A stretch of 64,000 bases of DNA from Allorhizobium sonneratiae (GCF_023700755.1 NZ_JAMKOJ010000002.1:126329-190328), one strand, 5' to 3'; shown: positions 53,326-62,609, numbered from the stretch's first letter. A program made the numbers and translations. The notes: generated from the letters alone by a model not told the origin.

Positions 53326-54498
53326 TCAAAGAGCTGCGATGTAACGGCTCAGGCGTTCTGCCGCATCGGCAATCTGGCGCGGATCGCGCAGAAAACAGGC
53401 CCTGAGAAATGATGCCCCACCCGCACCAAAAGCCGTTCCGGGCGCAAGACCGACACTGGCCTTGTCAACGATATCGAGGGCAGCAGCCCGGGTGTCGCGG
53501 ACACCATCGATTTCGAGAAAGGCATAGATCGCCCCATCCGGCTTGGCCGATCTCACCCGGTTGGTGGCAATCAGCGCATCGAGCAGAAGATCGCGCGAGG
53601 TTCTTGCACGGGCAATGTTGTCGCGCACAAAATCATCGCCTTCATCAAGGGCGGCCACCGCGCCGCGCTGCATGAACTGCGCCACGCCGGAGGTGGAATA
53701 CTGGATGAGATTTTCCAGCACCTGACCGATTTCCGGCGGCGCGACCAACCAGCCCACACGCCAGCCGGTCATGGACCAGTTTTTCGAGAAGGAATTGGCG
53801 AAGATGATCCTGTCATCCGCCTCCATCACATCGAGAAAGGAAGGCGCCCTGCCCTGCCCGGCAAAATGATAGAGCGCGTAGATTTCATCGGCCAGAATCC
53901 AGATGCCGCGCTTGCGAGCCATGGCGAGAATGGCTTTCAGATCGTCATGGCTTGCCGTCCAGCCGGTCGGATTGGAGGGCGTATTGATGAAAAGCGCCTT
54001 TGTCTTCGGCGTGATTGCCTGCTCCAGCCGCTCAAGATCGAGCTGCCAGCGGCCATCGGTATAGGCAATCTCCACACCGACCGCTCTTGTCCCGGCAATC
54101 TCGATGGCGGAGACGATGTTGGGCCAGCAGGGCGAAAGATAGATCATCTCGTCGCCCGGCGCCGTCAGTGCCTGCACAGCAAGCTGAATAGCCTGCATGC
54201 CCGAACCGGTCACATAGAAATGCTCCGCGGGCAGTTCTGCGGAAAAATGCCGGAGGTAATAGCGCGACAAGGCTTCCCGCAGTTCGGGAATGCCGCGCTG
54301 CCAGGTATAAAAGGTCTCGCCGCCCAGGAGGGCCTCGCTTGCTGCCCGGCTGATGAAGGCCGGTGTTGCCAGATCACCCTCGCCAGCCCAGAGCGGCACC
54401 ACATCAAGCGCACGGGCGCGGGCATAATTAATGATCTCGACAATTCCGCTTTCGGGTGCGGCGATGGCACGCGGGCTTAGGCTATCAATCAAAGACAT
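53326..54498 (-). CDS. PLP-dependent aminotransferase, class I/II
   Basis: Transfers an amino group between an amino acid and a keto acid. The 390-residue product has NTPSNPTGWT, the pyridoxal lysine in SFSKNWSMTGWR, and ALGEGD-like WAGEGDLATPAF at the substrate arm. It fits the aspartate aminotransferase superfamily; substrate unknown. The start at 54498 is preceded by GGAG; a GTG at 54522 is less likely. Confidence 0.92.
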   Translation of the reverse strand: MSLIDSLSPRAIAAPESGIVEIINYARARALDVVPLWAGEGDLATPAFISRAASEALLGGETFYTWQRGIPELREALSRYYLRHFSAELPAEHFYVTGSGMQAIQLAVQALTAPGDEMIYLSPCWPNIVSAIEIAGTRAVGVEIAYTDGRWQLDLERLEQAITPKTKALFINTPSNPTGWTASHDDLKAILAMARKRGIWILADEIYALYHFAGQGRAPSFLDVMEADDRIIFANSFSKNWSMTGWRVGWLVAPPEIGQVLENLIQYSTSGVAQFMQRGAVAALDEGDDFVRDNIARARTSRDLLLDALIATNRVRSAKPDGAIYAFLEIDGVRDTRAAALDIVDKASVGLAPGTAFGAGGASFLRACFLRDPRQIADAAERLSRYIAAL

Positions 54499-55055
54499 TC
54501 GGCTCTCCTGATGGTCGGACACTCATATGTTAGAATCAGAAAAAAAGCTCATAAGAAAGCGTGAGGAATGAATTGGTTTTTGTGATGGGGTCCAGACAGG
54601 TCGTCATGACAGACCAGGTCATCTTGGGCTGATGCCTTTTGAGACCTTTCCATGTGTCACGGAAACTCTGAAAGCGTTAACCCTTTGTTTTTCCGCATTT
54701 CCGGACGGAAAACCGCTACGCATATTCGGCCCGCGCTCTAAAGAACGTTGCGGCTTATCAGACTCAGTCCACGTGCTTTAAGCCTTTGTTTTGTCGCATG
54801 TACGGTCTCGTTTTATTGAGGACAACAAAACGAGACATGCTTTTGGCTCGTCGATTTTACAAGCAGAGAAAAACAGTCATAAGCAACATAATTTATCAAT
54901 ATTTAATTTAACAAAACATAATAATATTAAAAGAAGTAAATACGATAGTACAAACTGTACTAAATACTGATTCACCATCAAATTTCAGGGATGATTATTA
55001 TCGGATACGGAACTAAGCTTACCTCATATTTAAATGTTCATTGAAGGCGATTTTG
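54499..55055. other. Long AT-rich intergenic region with two dyads
   Basis: No gene in about 557 bases. A hairpin lies at 54805-54836 (10-bp stem GTCTCGTTTT/AAAACGAGAC, then three more pairs around AGGA) and a perfect dyad AGTACA-AAC-TGTACT at 54947-54961. From 54890 to 54980 the DNA is very AT-rich. It is probably the control region of the membrane glycosyltransferase. Confidence 0.5.
54947..54961. promoter_or_regulatory. Dyad AGTACA-N3-TGTACT, candidate operator
   Basis: Perfect 6-bp arms with a 3-base centre, 95 bases before the glycosyltransferase start, within its AT-rich promoter area. The regulator is unknown. Confidence 0.4.
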
Positions 55056-57062
55056 ATGTCCTCGATTTTCCAGGGGCCGGATTACGGTCGTTTGCCGACT
55101 GGTGCACGCGGACAACAACAACATCGTCACCTTGAAGACAGCAGCCTTTACCCCGTTTCGCCCGTGCAGCATCCGGATGCTCACGTGTCTTGCCATGAAA
55201 CAGCCCCGCATTCCTTAGACCAGGAGAGAGTGCCGTCCTCTTCCGTCTATCGGGAGCTTGCCCTCGCCTCCAGATTGGGTATCGAGGATGATATCCTGTG
55301 GCAGTGTCTTCATGATGCCCTTGTGCAGGGCACAAGTCTTGAAGAGGAACTGCTGGCGCAGGGCGTCATTCTACCGGATCAATATTATCCAGCACTGGCG
55401 AAGATGGCTGGTCTCGTCTATTTACCGGCCTTGCCGGACGCGCATGTGATCGACCTTCCGTTTCTCGACAGTCAGTTGCTGCGGCCAAGCTTTTTGCGTC
55501 TTTATCAGGGCAGTAAACCGCCACTGACGGTGATCGTGCCGCAGGCAGCGACCTTTCACACCCTGCTGGACCGTCTTGACCATATGCCGCACCTGGCAGA
55601 GCGGATGGCTGTGGTATCACCGCAAGTGCTGCGGCAGGCTGTCTGGCGCGCGGGGGCTGAACGGCGTATCCGCGATACTCAAAGCCATCTGTTCGACACG
55701 GCACCCCAACGCTCTGCCCGAACCGTTTTGACGGGACCTCAGGGGTTTTACATCGGTGTCTGCCTGAGTCTGCTTGTGATTGGCCTGCTGCTTTTTCCCC
55801 TGCCGATACTCACTCTGGCCCACGTGCTTCTGTCTCTGATCTATCTTGCCATGCTCTGTGTCCGCATTGCCGCCCTGCCCTCCCGCAAAGGTCCGTTCCG
55901 ATCGGGAGAAGCTCTGCCCGACATGCAAAGACTGCCAATCTATAGCGTTCTGGTTGCGGTGTATCGAGAGAAGGAGGTCATAGCGCAATTGATCGCGTCT
56001 CTTTGCCGCCTCGACTGGCCAGCCTCACGGCTGGACATCAAGCTTGTCTGCGAAGCCGATGATCATGAAACGCTGGCGATGATTGCCGAGATCGGTTTGC
56101 CGGGCCATTTCGAGCTTGTCCTGACCCCGCATGGCACGCCGCGCACAAAGCCGCGGGCTTTGAGTTATGCGCTTGCCGGTGTTCGTGGTGATTATCTGGT
56201 TGTCTATGATGCAGAAGACCGACCGCATCCGGGCCAGCTGCGTGAAGCCTATGCGCGTTTCTGTCAGGCACCCGCCGATGTCGCCTGCCTGCAGGCACCG
56301 CTGATCATCGCCAATGGCGGAAAATCCTGGATCAGCGCTCTCTTCGCGCTCGAATATGCCGCCCTGTTTCGCGGCATCCTGCCCATGCTGGCGCGTCATC
56401 GCCTGCCCTTGCCGCTGGGTGGAACCTCCAATCATTTCCGCGTCGATCCCTTGAAAGCCGTCGGGGGCTGGGACCCCTACAATGTGACCGAGGATGCCGA
56501 TCTGGGCTTGCGCTTTTACCGGGCGGGATATCGCTGCGAAACCATGGAGAGACAGACTCTGGAAGATGCGCCGACAACCGCCCGCGTCTGGCTGGGACAG
56601 CGCTGCCGCTGGTTCAAGGGATGGCTGCAGACCTGGCTTGTGGTCATGCGCCACCCGCGCAACAGTCTGCGGGAAATGGGCATGCCGGCTTTTTTCATGT
56701 TTCAGCTGCTGATTGGCGGCATGCTGTTATCGTCACTCGGCCATCCAGCCTTGCTGCTGTTCTTTGCCTCGACAATCTGCACGATGATGAAGATGAAGAC
56801 GGCCAATCTTCCGGCTGGCGAAACGCTGCTCTTTGCCATAGACCTGATCAATGTGCTGGGCAGCTACGTCATTTTCATCATGTTAGGACGGCTGGCCATG
56901 ACCGGCTTTGAACGCAAACAGATCGGTGCACGCTTTTGCTGGCTGCCTGTTTACTGGATGATGACAGCACTGGCCGCCTGGAAAGCCGTGATCGAGCTCA
57001 AGACCAGGCCCTTTTACTGGCACAAGACGCCACATCAGCCCCGTACCGTCATAAAAACATGA
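55056..57062 (+). CDS. Membrane glycosyltransferase family 2 with GspE-N-like domain
   Basis: Processive-type sugar polymerase. The product of about 668 residues has an N-terminal region (about 65-125, SRLGIEDDILWQCLHDALVQ and YYPALAKMAGLVYL) like the GspE/EpsE N-domain seen in some bacterial synthases. Two membrane spans at about 225-270 follow, then a GT-A domain with VYDAEDRP (DxD), TEDADLGLRF and QRCRWFKGWLQ (QxxRW), then further spans. This set fits cellulose-synthase-like enzymes. Start at the ATG at 55056; an in-frame TTG at 55041 is possible. It reads alone, with tRNA-Gly opposite its end. Confidence 0.92.
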   Translation: MSSIFQGPDYGRLPTGARGQQQHRHLEDSSLYPVSPVQHPDAHVSCHETAPHSLDQERVPSSSVYRELALASRLGIEDDILWQCLHDALVQGTSLEEELLAQGVILPDQYYPALAKMAGLVYLPALPDAHVIDLPFLDSQLLRPSFLRLYQGSKPPLTVIVPQAATFHTLLDRLDHMPHLAERMAVVSPQVLRQAVWRAGAERRIRDTQSHLFDTAPQRSARTVLTGPQGFYIGVCLSLLVIGLLLFPLPILTLAHVLLSLIYLAMLCVRIAALPSRKGPFRSGEALPDMQRLPIYSVLVAVYREKEVIAQLIASLCRLDWPASRLDIKLVCEADDHETLAMIAEIGLPGHFELVLTPHGTPRTKPRALSYALAGVRGDYLVVYDAEDRPHPGQLREAYARFCQAPADVACLQAPLIIANGGKSWISALFALEYAALFRGILPMLARHRLPLPLGGTSNHFRVDPLKAVGGWDPYNVTEDADLGLRFYRAGYRCETMERQTLEDAPTTARVWLGQRCRWFKGWLQTWLVVMRHPRNSLREMGMPAFFMFQLLIGGMLLSSLGHPALLLFFASTICTMMKMKTANLPAGETLLFAIDLINVLGSYVIFIMLGRLAMTGFERKQIGARFCWLPVYWMMTALAAWKAVIELKTRPFYWHKTPHQPRTVIKT

Positions 57063-57064
57063 TG

Positions 57065-57138
57065 TGGAGCGGGTGAAGGGAATCGAACCCTCGTATTCAG
57101 CTTGGGAAGCTGCTGCTCTACCATTGAGCTACACCCGC
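57065..57138 (-). tRNA. tRNA-Gly (CCC)
   Basis: Acceptor GCGGGTG/CACCCGC, D-arm GCTCAATGGTAGAGC, anticodon loop TTCCCAA with CCC anticodon, T-arm GAGGGTTCGATTCCCTT and encoded CCA. Length 74. The first pair of the anticodon stem is a G-A mismatch. Confidence 0.94.
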
Positions 57139-57230
57139 AATCACGCCCCTTGCATCAGCGTGACAGGACAGTTCCTATACAAAGCCGCCTCTGTCAAGAG
57201 CCAATGCAACGCGACTTTTCTCCATGCTGA

Positions 57231-58328
57231 TTAGGTCAGGCGGAAATGTTTGGAGAGTTTCAGCCCCTGTGCCTGATAATTCGAGCCGAGGCCCGTTCCG
57301 TACAGCCCCTGCGGACGTGTCAGCATATGCTCATAAACAAGCCGACCGACAATCTGCCCGTCTTCGAGAATATAGGGAACCTCGTGGCTGCGCACCTCCA
57401 GCACGGCGCGGCTTCCCGAGCCGCCTGCCGCCGCATGGCCAAAACCGGGATCGAAAAATCCGGCATAATGCACGCGAAATTCCCCAACCAACGGATCGTA
57501 AGGCGTCATTTCCGCCGCATAAAGCGGCGGCACATGCACGGCCTCGCGGGAGACGAGGATGTAAAATTCATCCGGGTCGAGGATCAGTTCGTTGCGGCCA
57601 CGGCTGTAAAGCGGCTCCCAGAAATCGAGCAGGTCATGCGCGGCTTTCTTGTCCACGTCGATCACGGCGGTATGATGCTTGCCGCGATAACCGATCAATC
57701 CGTCCGGGCCGCTGCCCTTCAGGTCGATGGAGAGCGCAATGCCGCCATGGGATACATTTGGCGTGTCGCTGGCCACCAGTGTTTCTTTATGATGCAGATC
57801 GAGAAGCTCGCTGTCACTCAGCATCGCCTCACCGATGCGAAAACGGATCTGCGACAGCCGCGAGCCTTGCCGGACAATGATCGGAAAGGTGCGCGGGCTG
57901 ATTTCCAGATAAAGCTGGCCCTTATAACCCGCAGGGATCTTGTCGAATTCCTGCGCGTGGTCGGTCATGACGCGGGTGAAAATGTCGAGACGGCCGGTCG
58001 AGCTTTTCGGATTGGTGGAGGCCGAAAGGTCATCCGGCAGGTCGAGGCTTTCCATCAGCGGCACGATATAGACGCAGCCCGTTTCCAGCACCGCGCCGTG
58101 GCTGAGGTCGATTTCATGCAGCGTCAGCCGGTCGAGCTTGTCGGCCACCGTATGATTGCGCCCGGGCATGAAGCTGGCGCGCACCCGAAGCGCTCTTGCT
58201 CCCAGCCGGAGATCGAGGCTCGCCGGCTGAATCTGGTCATGATCGAGCGCCATCCGGCTGATCAGACGGCCACTATCGAAAAGCTCACCGATCGCCTGAT
58301 CGGCCAGAATGCCCGCATTGCGTTTCAT
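57231..58328 (-). CDS. dcd: dCTP deaminase, long two-domain form
   Basis: Converts dCTP to dUTP for thymidylate synthesis. The 365-residue product is two fused trimeric-dUTPase-type domains, as in other alphaproteobacteria, with IQPASLDLRLG in the first, STNPKSSTGRLDIFTRVM, and HYAGFFDPGFG in the second domain. ATG at 58328 with GGGATAAG upstream; longer frame to 58367 is not supported. The riboswitch leader of metZ diverges from it. Confidence 0.93.
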   Translation of the reverse strand: MKRNAGILADQAIGELFDSGRLISRMALDHDQIQPASLDLRLGARALRVRASFMPGRNHTVADKLDRLTLHEIDLSHGAVLETGCVYIVPLMESLDLPDDLSASTNPKSSTGRLDIFTRVMTDHAQEFDKIPAGYKGQLYLEISPRTFPIIVRQGSRLSQIRFRIGEAMLSDSELLDLHHKETLVASDTPNVSHGGIALSIDLKGSGPDGLIGYRGKHHTAVIDVDKKAAHDLLDFWEPLYSRGRNELILDPDEFYILVSREAVHVPPLYAAEMTPYDPLVGEFRVHYAGFFDPGFGHAAAGGSGSRAVLEVRSHEVPYILEDGQIVGRLVYEHMLTRPQGLYGTGLGSNYQAQGLKLSKHFRLT

Positions 58329-58372
58329 ATCGCTTATCCCTTGGTCGGGCCGACAAAACCAAATCACAGGAA

Positions 58373-58401
58373 TTGACGCAAGCCCGGTATGGGATTAGAA
58401 A
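58373..58401 (+). promoter_or_regulatory. Promoter of the metZ leader
   Basis: TTGACG at 58373-58378 and TAGAAA at 58396-58401 are 17 bases apart, a good housekeeping promoter. Transcription would start near 58408, right at the riboswitch. Confidence 0.65.
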
Positions 58402-58407
58402 CGGCTT

Positions 58408-58468
58408 ATCCCGTGGTGATTTGGCCGGTCGGCTTGCAGCCACGTTAAACAAGTGGCTAAAAAGACCG
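58408..58468 (+). promoter_or_regulatory. SAM-II (SAM-alpha) riboswitch
   Basis: The leader has the conserved SAM-II pattern: CCGTGGTGATTTGGCC, GGCTTGCAGCCACGTTAAAC and AAGTGGCTAAAAAG, which form the H-type pseudoknot that binds S-adenosylmethionine. The class is known in front of met genes in alphaproteobacteria. It sits 59 bases before the metZ start, with a terminator in between, so high SAM should lower metZ expression. Confidence 0.93.
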
Positions 58469-58476
58469 GGTATGCC

Positions 58477-58507
58477 AAACCGGTCCGTATTCGCGACCGG
58501 TTTTTTT
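58477..58507 (+). terminator. Terminator between SAM-II riboswitch and metZ
   Basis: AAACCGGTC (58477-58485) pairs with GACCGGTTT (58495-58503), followed by a run of T to 58507. The same CCGGTC occurs in the aptamer (58425-58430) and GACCGG just after it (58464-58469), which allows exclusive pairings and so a terminator/antiterminator choice. Confidence 0.8.
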
Positions 58508-58526
58508 GTGTGTGAAAGGCATGACA

Positions 58527-59711
58527 ATGAGCAAGACCTGGCGGCCCGCAACCCAACTCGTTCATGGCGGCACCCTGCGCTCTCCTTACGGTGAAACCTC
58601 CGAGGCGATCTATCTCACTCAAGGCTTCGTCTATGATACGTCAGAAGCGGCGGAAGCCCGGTTCAAGGGCGAAAGCGAAGGCTATATCTATGCCCGCTAT
58701 GGCAGCCCGACCAATGATATGTTTGAAAAGCGCATGTGCCTTCTGGAAGGGGCCGAAGATGCCCGCGCCATGGCATCGGGCATGGCGGCGGTGGCCGCGG
58801 CCATTTTATGTCAGGTGCGCGCTGGCGATCACATTGTCGGTGCACGCGCCCTGTTCGGCTCCTGCCGCTGGGTGATCGAGACGCTCGCGCCGAAATATGG
58901 CGTGGAGTTTACCCTGGTCGACGGGCGCGATCTCAAGAATTGGGAAGCGGCCATTCGCCCCAACACCAAGGTCTTCTTCCTGGAAAGCCCGACCAACCCG
59001 ACGCTCGAAGTCGTCGATATCGAAGGCGTGGCAAAACTGGCCAACCAGATCGGCGCCAAGCTGGTGGTCGACAATGTGTTCGCCACCCCGCTCTTCCAGA
59101 AGCCGCTTGAACTTGGCGCGCATGTCGTCGTCTATTCAGCCACCAAGCATATCGACGGTCAGGGCCGCTGCCTTGGCGGCGTCGTGCTCTCGTCGAAAGA
59201 CTGGATTACCGAGAACCTGCAGGATTATTTCCGCCACACCGGCCCGGCCATGTCGCCCTTCAATGCCTGGACCCTGCTGAAAGGCATCGAAACCCTGCCG
59301 CTCAGGGTGAAACAGCAGACGGCAAATGCCGCGCGCATTGCCGATATCCTTGCCGATCATCAGAAAGTGGCCCGCGTGATCTATCCCGGACGTGCCGATC
59401 ATCCACAGGCCGACATCATTGCCCGGCAGATGAGCGGTGGCTCGACCCTTGTTGCCTTTGAACTCAAGGGGGGCAAACAGGCGGCCTTTGCCCTGCAAAA
59501 CGCACTTGAGGTGGTCAAGATTTCCAACAATCTCGGCGACGCCAAGAGCCTGATCACCCATCCGGCGACGACGACGCACAAGAATCTGACCGATGAGGCA
59601 CGCGCTGAACTGGGCATTTCTCATGGTACGCTGCGTCTGTCCTGCGGTATTGAAGACGCGGAAGATCTGATCGAGGATTTCGAGCGGGCGCTATCGGCTG
59701 TCGCCGCGTGA
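58527..59711 (+). CDS. metZ: O-succinylhomoserine sulfhydrylase
   Basis: PLP enzyme of methionine synthesis that makes homocysteine from O-succinylhomoserine and sulfide. The product of about 394 residues has YARYGSPTNDMFEKRMCLLE, ESPTNPTLEVVDIEG and the pyridoxal lysine in YSATKHIDGQGRCLGG, plus HPATTTHKNL. I use ATG at 58527, since AAAGG lies 7 bases before; ATG at 58521 would be only one base from it. Controlled by the SAM-II riboswitch; hairpin follows the gene. Confidence 0.96.
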   Translation: MSKTWRPATQLVHGGTLRSPYGETSEAIYLTQGFVYDTSEAAEARFKGESEGYIYARYGSPTNDMFEKRMCLLEGAEDARAMASGMAAVAAAILCQVRAGDHIVGARALFGSCRWVIETLAPKYGVEFTLVDGRDLKNWEAAIRPNTKVFFLESPTNPTLEVVDIEGVAKLANQIGAKLVVDNVFATPLFQKPLELGAHVVVYSATKHIDGQGRCLGGVVLSSKDWITENLQDYFRHTGPAMSPFNAWTLLKGIETLPLRVKQQTANAARIADILADHQKVARVIYPGRADHPQADIIARQMSGGSTLVAFELKGGKQAAFALQNALEVVKISNNLGDAKSLITHPATTTHKNLTDEARAELGISHGTLRLSCGIEDAEDLIEDFERALSAVAA

Positions 59712-59724
59712 TCATGTGTCCGGC

Positions 59725-59752
59725 TGCCGCGCGTTTTATCAAACGCGCGGCA
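59725..59752 (+). terminator. Hairpin after metZ
   Basis: TGCCGCGCGTTT (59725-59736) pairs perfectly with 59741-59752 around TATC. No T-run follows, so termination may be weak or use Rho. Confidence 0.6.
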
Positions 59753-59959
59753 TAATCGCATCGGCGCGACTGTGTGCAACACATCCAAACCGGTAGCCAC
59801 AACTCCCTTCAGCGCGACCTTTCCCGCTGTTTTGACCGGTTGTGCAAAAAAAAGATAAAAAATCAGGATTGATTCACGTTAAATTAATCTCATAGAGCTG
59901 CAAATATATAATCGGATCATCCGGTATCATTAAACACCTCAACCCTATGGCGACATCAT

Positions 59960-60388
59960 ATGCATGTCCATGAAAACGTCGCAACAGCCCCTTTTCTCTA
60001 TCGCGCCCTGACGCGCGACATTGAGGTCTGCGTCGAACCCTTTTATCTGGCGGAGCAATCCGACCCCGAGGACAGCCGCTATGTCTGGGGTTATCGGGTC
60101 ATCATCGTCAATCACTCCAGCATCGCTGTGCGTCTGACCTATCGTTACTGGCACATCACCGACCAGAACGGGCAGGTGGATGAGGTCAGCGGTCCGGGTG
60201 TCATCGGCGAGCAGCCGCGGCTGATACCCGGCGAGCGCTATGAATATTGTTCCGGCTGTCCGCTCGATACGCCTTCCGGCATGATGTTCGGTCACTATCA
60301 GATGCAGACCGACGAGGGTGATCTCTTCGATGTCGCCATTCCCGCCTTTTCCCTCGATACGCCCGATCTCAATCGCACGCTCAATTGA
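59960..60388 (+). CDS. apaG: ApaG family protein
   Basis: Small beta-sandwich protein linked to Co/Mg resistance in enterics. The 142-residue product has [40 protein letters not shown] and [20 protein letters not shown]. Starting at 59960 adds about 10 residues to the usual 130; an internal start near the [10 protein letters not shown] segment is possible. It follows metZ, as in other rhizobia. Confidence 0.95.
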   Translation: MHVHENVATAPFLYRALTRDIEVCVEPFYLAEQSDPEDSRYVWGYRVIIVNHSSIAVRLTYRYWHITDQNGQVDEVSGPGVIGEQPRLIPGERYEYCSGCPLDTPSGMMFGHYQMQTDEGDLFDVAIPAFSLDTPDLNRTLN

Positions 60389-60433
60389 GCAAGGCCGTCA
60401 CGGCGTCATCCATCATGCCGTCGCTGACATGGT

Positions 60434-60847
60434 TCAGGCCCTGCGGTAACGGGCAATAGCGCTGCGCTCGATGGCGGCACAGGTAAGTTTGTCGAGGTCG
60501 AGCCTGTCGCGCAACAGCTGGAGAAAGCGGATTTCTTCCGGCTTGACTGAGAGGTCCGCCGAGGCCACCTCAACGGCCAGCGCATAGGCCGTATCATACA
60601 GTTTTTTCGGCAAGGCGTCGCGAATGGTCTCAAGCGTGATGTCCAGCCCTTCGGGCCCGGCGACCATGGAAGCGCAACGCCGGGCAATCGAAATCAATTG
60701 GCTGTTGTCGAAATCCTCGAAGACCGGTGAGTGTTCGACGAGATGACCGATGCGTGCAAGCTCCCGTTCCGACATGGTATTATCCACTGCCGAGGCCATG
60801 ACCATGGCGAAAATCAAGGCATCATGCAGGCTGACACTCTGGCTCAA
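60434..60847 (-). CDS. TerB-family protein
   Basis: Tellurite-resistance-type helical protein, 137 residues. It has DALIFAMVMASAVDNTMSER, VLEHS-like HLVEHSPVFEDF and VASADLSVKPEEIRFL, the duplicated acidic helices of the fold. I place the start at the TTG at 60847 because GAGGAG lies 7 bases before it; an ATG at 60898 has no site. It faces apaG convergently with 45 bases between. Function in rhizobia is unknown; metal or stress response is inferred from the family. Confidence 0.85.
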   Translation of the reverse strand: MSQSVSLHDALIFAMVMASAVDNTMSERELARIGHLVEHSPVFEDFDNSQLISIARRCASMVAGPEGLDITLETIRDALPKKLYDTAYALAVEVASADLSVKPEEIRFLQLLRDRLDLDKLTCAAIERSAIARYRRA

Positions 60848-61024
60848 GGGATACTCCTCATGGTGATCGATAAGATTGTGGGCTGCCTGATTCAACATCT
60901 TTGGCTGATGTCAGATAAGGGTGAGATTGCGTAGAAACAAGAAGAGGCCAGCGCGGCTTGTTTCGATTTTACGGAACGGTTGCCAAACCTGTGTTTCATC
61001 CGCAGCGGAATGGGCAAGGCTGTA

Positions 61025-61690
61025 TCACTGACTGACCCAGATGATCCGGGCCATCCAGGCAATCGTCGAGCTTTCGCAAGTGCGCGCCGGATGTTCGGGA
61101 TTGAAGGATAGAAGTTCTATGCTGCGCGCCGTCTGCCGTCCTAGCACCCTGGTGATGATGGCGCCATCAACCGGCTTGACCACCACCCTGTCGCCGCGTC
61201 GCAGTTCGGCTGACGGATCGACAATCAGGATATCGCCATCGCGGTAAAGCGGCCTCATATGATCGCCCTGCACCTCCAGGGCATAAAGCCCTGCGCGGGT
61301 GCCGGGGGCGGCGGGAAAGTCGACAAGATCCCAGCCGGAACCGGAAGGAAAGCCGCCGTGATCGAAAAAACCGCCCGCTCCCGCCTCATTGAAACCAAGA
61401 AGCGGAATCCCGGTCATTTGCGGCGGAAAATCACCCTCCGGCAAAGACTGGCCGGTCATACCGTAACCGATCAGGGAGACGAACTGATCGATGCTGGCGC
61501 CGGTGGCCTCCAGAACCTTGGCAATGGATTCGGTCGAGGGCCAGCGCATCCGCCCATCCGGCCCAACCCGCTTTGATTTGTTGAAGGCCGTTGGGTCCAG
61601 ACCGGCACGCCGCGCCAGCCCCGAAGGCGTGAGATGATGTTGCTCTGCAAGCCTGTCAATGGCGCTCCAGATCGTCTCATGTGAAAACAT
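61025..61690 (-). CDS. HTH/S24-type regulator with substituted catalytic residues
   Basis: LexA/CI-like repressor, 221 residues. Residues 5-70 are an XRE-type HTH (LTPSGLARRAGLDPTAFNKS). Residues about 95-221 are the S24 peptidase fold with YALEVQGDHMRPLYRDGDIL and GDRVVVKPVDG. The nucleophile serine of GDS is His144, and the dyad lysine appears as Arg181 (ITRVL), so self-cleavage is unlikely. Start at the ATG at 61690 with GGAGG 10 bases upstream. Confidence 0.87.
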   Translation of the reverse strand: MFSHETIWSAIDRLAEQHHLTPSGLARRAGLDPTAFNKSKRVGPDGRMRWPSTESIAKVLEATGASIDQFVSLIGYGMTGQSLPEGDFPPQMTGIPLLGFNEAGAGGFFDHGGFPSGSGWDLVDFPAAPGTRAGLYALEVQGDHMRPLYRDGDILIVDPSAELRRGDRVVVKPVDGAIITRVLGRQTARSIELLSFNPEHPARTCESSTIAWMARIIWVSQ

Positions 61691-61961
61691 ACCCACCACC
61701 CTCCGTTTCACAAAAGCTTTGAAATCAGCCGTAAATCAAAACTTTTATCGGGCAGATGCGCCAGAGAGTAAAGATCGTGAAGGAATAAAATCCTTTGAAG
61801 GTGGTGCAAAAACCGGTTATTTTTGCGCTTCTCCGGATGTTCTGATCGCGCAATCCAGTGATTTTGACGGGTCGCCTTGCTCATGAAGAAACGGCCACCA
61901 TCCATGCCCTGCCAGTCTTTGCTTTTGCCTGGAGCGGGTTATGCGGCAGGATTTGGCACCC

Positions 61962-62609
61962 TTATGCCATCATGGCCATGTTCAACCGTCCCAGTTGCAC
62001 CACAGCCTGGGTGCGGCTGTCGACATTGAGTTTCAGCAGAATGGCCGAGACGTGAGCCTTGACGGTGGCTTCCGACACATTGAGCTCATAGGCGATCTGC
62101 TTGTTCAGCAGTCCCTCGCAGACCATGCCGAGAACCCGGTTCTGCTGTGGCGTCAGGGTTTTCAGCCGGGCCATCAGATCGGCAAGATCGCCATCCTCAC
62201 GCATATCGGCGCCGGTCATGGGTGGACTGTAGATGTCCCCCTGCAACACGGTCTCTATGGCAGCGCGAATGTCGTCGATCGGGGCGGATTTGGAAATGAA
62301 GCCAGACGCGCCGAGATCGAGCGAGCGACGAATGGTAGCCGTGTCGTCACTGGCCGAGCAGATGATGATGGCAAGGGCCGGAAATTCCGCCCGCAGCGCC
62401 ATCAGGCCGGAAAAACCGCTGACACCGGGCATGGCCAGATCGAGCAACAGAAGGTCCACTTCCGGATGAGCCTGCGCCGCGAGGCGAACCGCCTGAAGGT
62501 CGCCCGCCTCGATGATCAGGCCATTCTGGGTCATGCTGCTGACCGCCTGTCGCAGGGCGCCGCGAAACAGCGGATGATCATCGGCAATGATGATGTGATA
62601 TGCAACCAT
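61962..62609 (-). CDS. LuxR/NarL-type response regulator
   Basis: Two-component regulator, 215 residues. The receiver has the acidic pair Asp10/Asp11, phospho-acceptor Asp57 in LLLDLAMPG and Lys in FISKSAP. The C-terminus is a LuxR HTH with LTPQQNRVLGMVCEGLLNKQ, IAYELNVSEATVKAHVSAIL. Start at the ATG at 62609 with AAGGA directly before; a frame to 62633 is less likely. No kinase is adjacent, so it is an orphan here. Confidence 0.93.
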   Translation of the reverse strand: MVAYHIIIADDHPLFRGALRQAVSSMTQNGLIIEAGDLQAVRLAAQAHPEVDLLLLDLAMPGVSGFSGLMALRAEFPALAIIICSASDDTATIRRSLDLGASGFISKSAPIDDIRAAIETVLQGDIYSPPMTGADMREDGDLADLMARLKTLTPQQNRVLGMVCEGLLNKQIAYELNVSEATVKAHVSAILLKLNVDSRTQAVVQLGRLNMAMMA

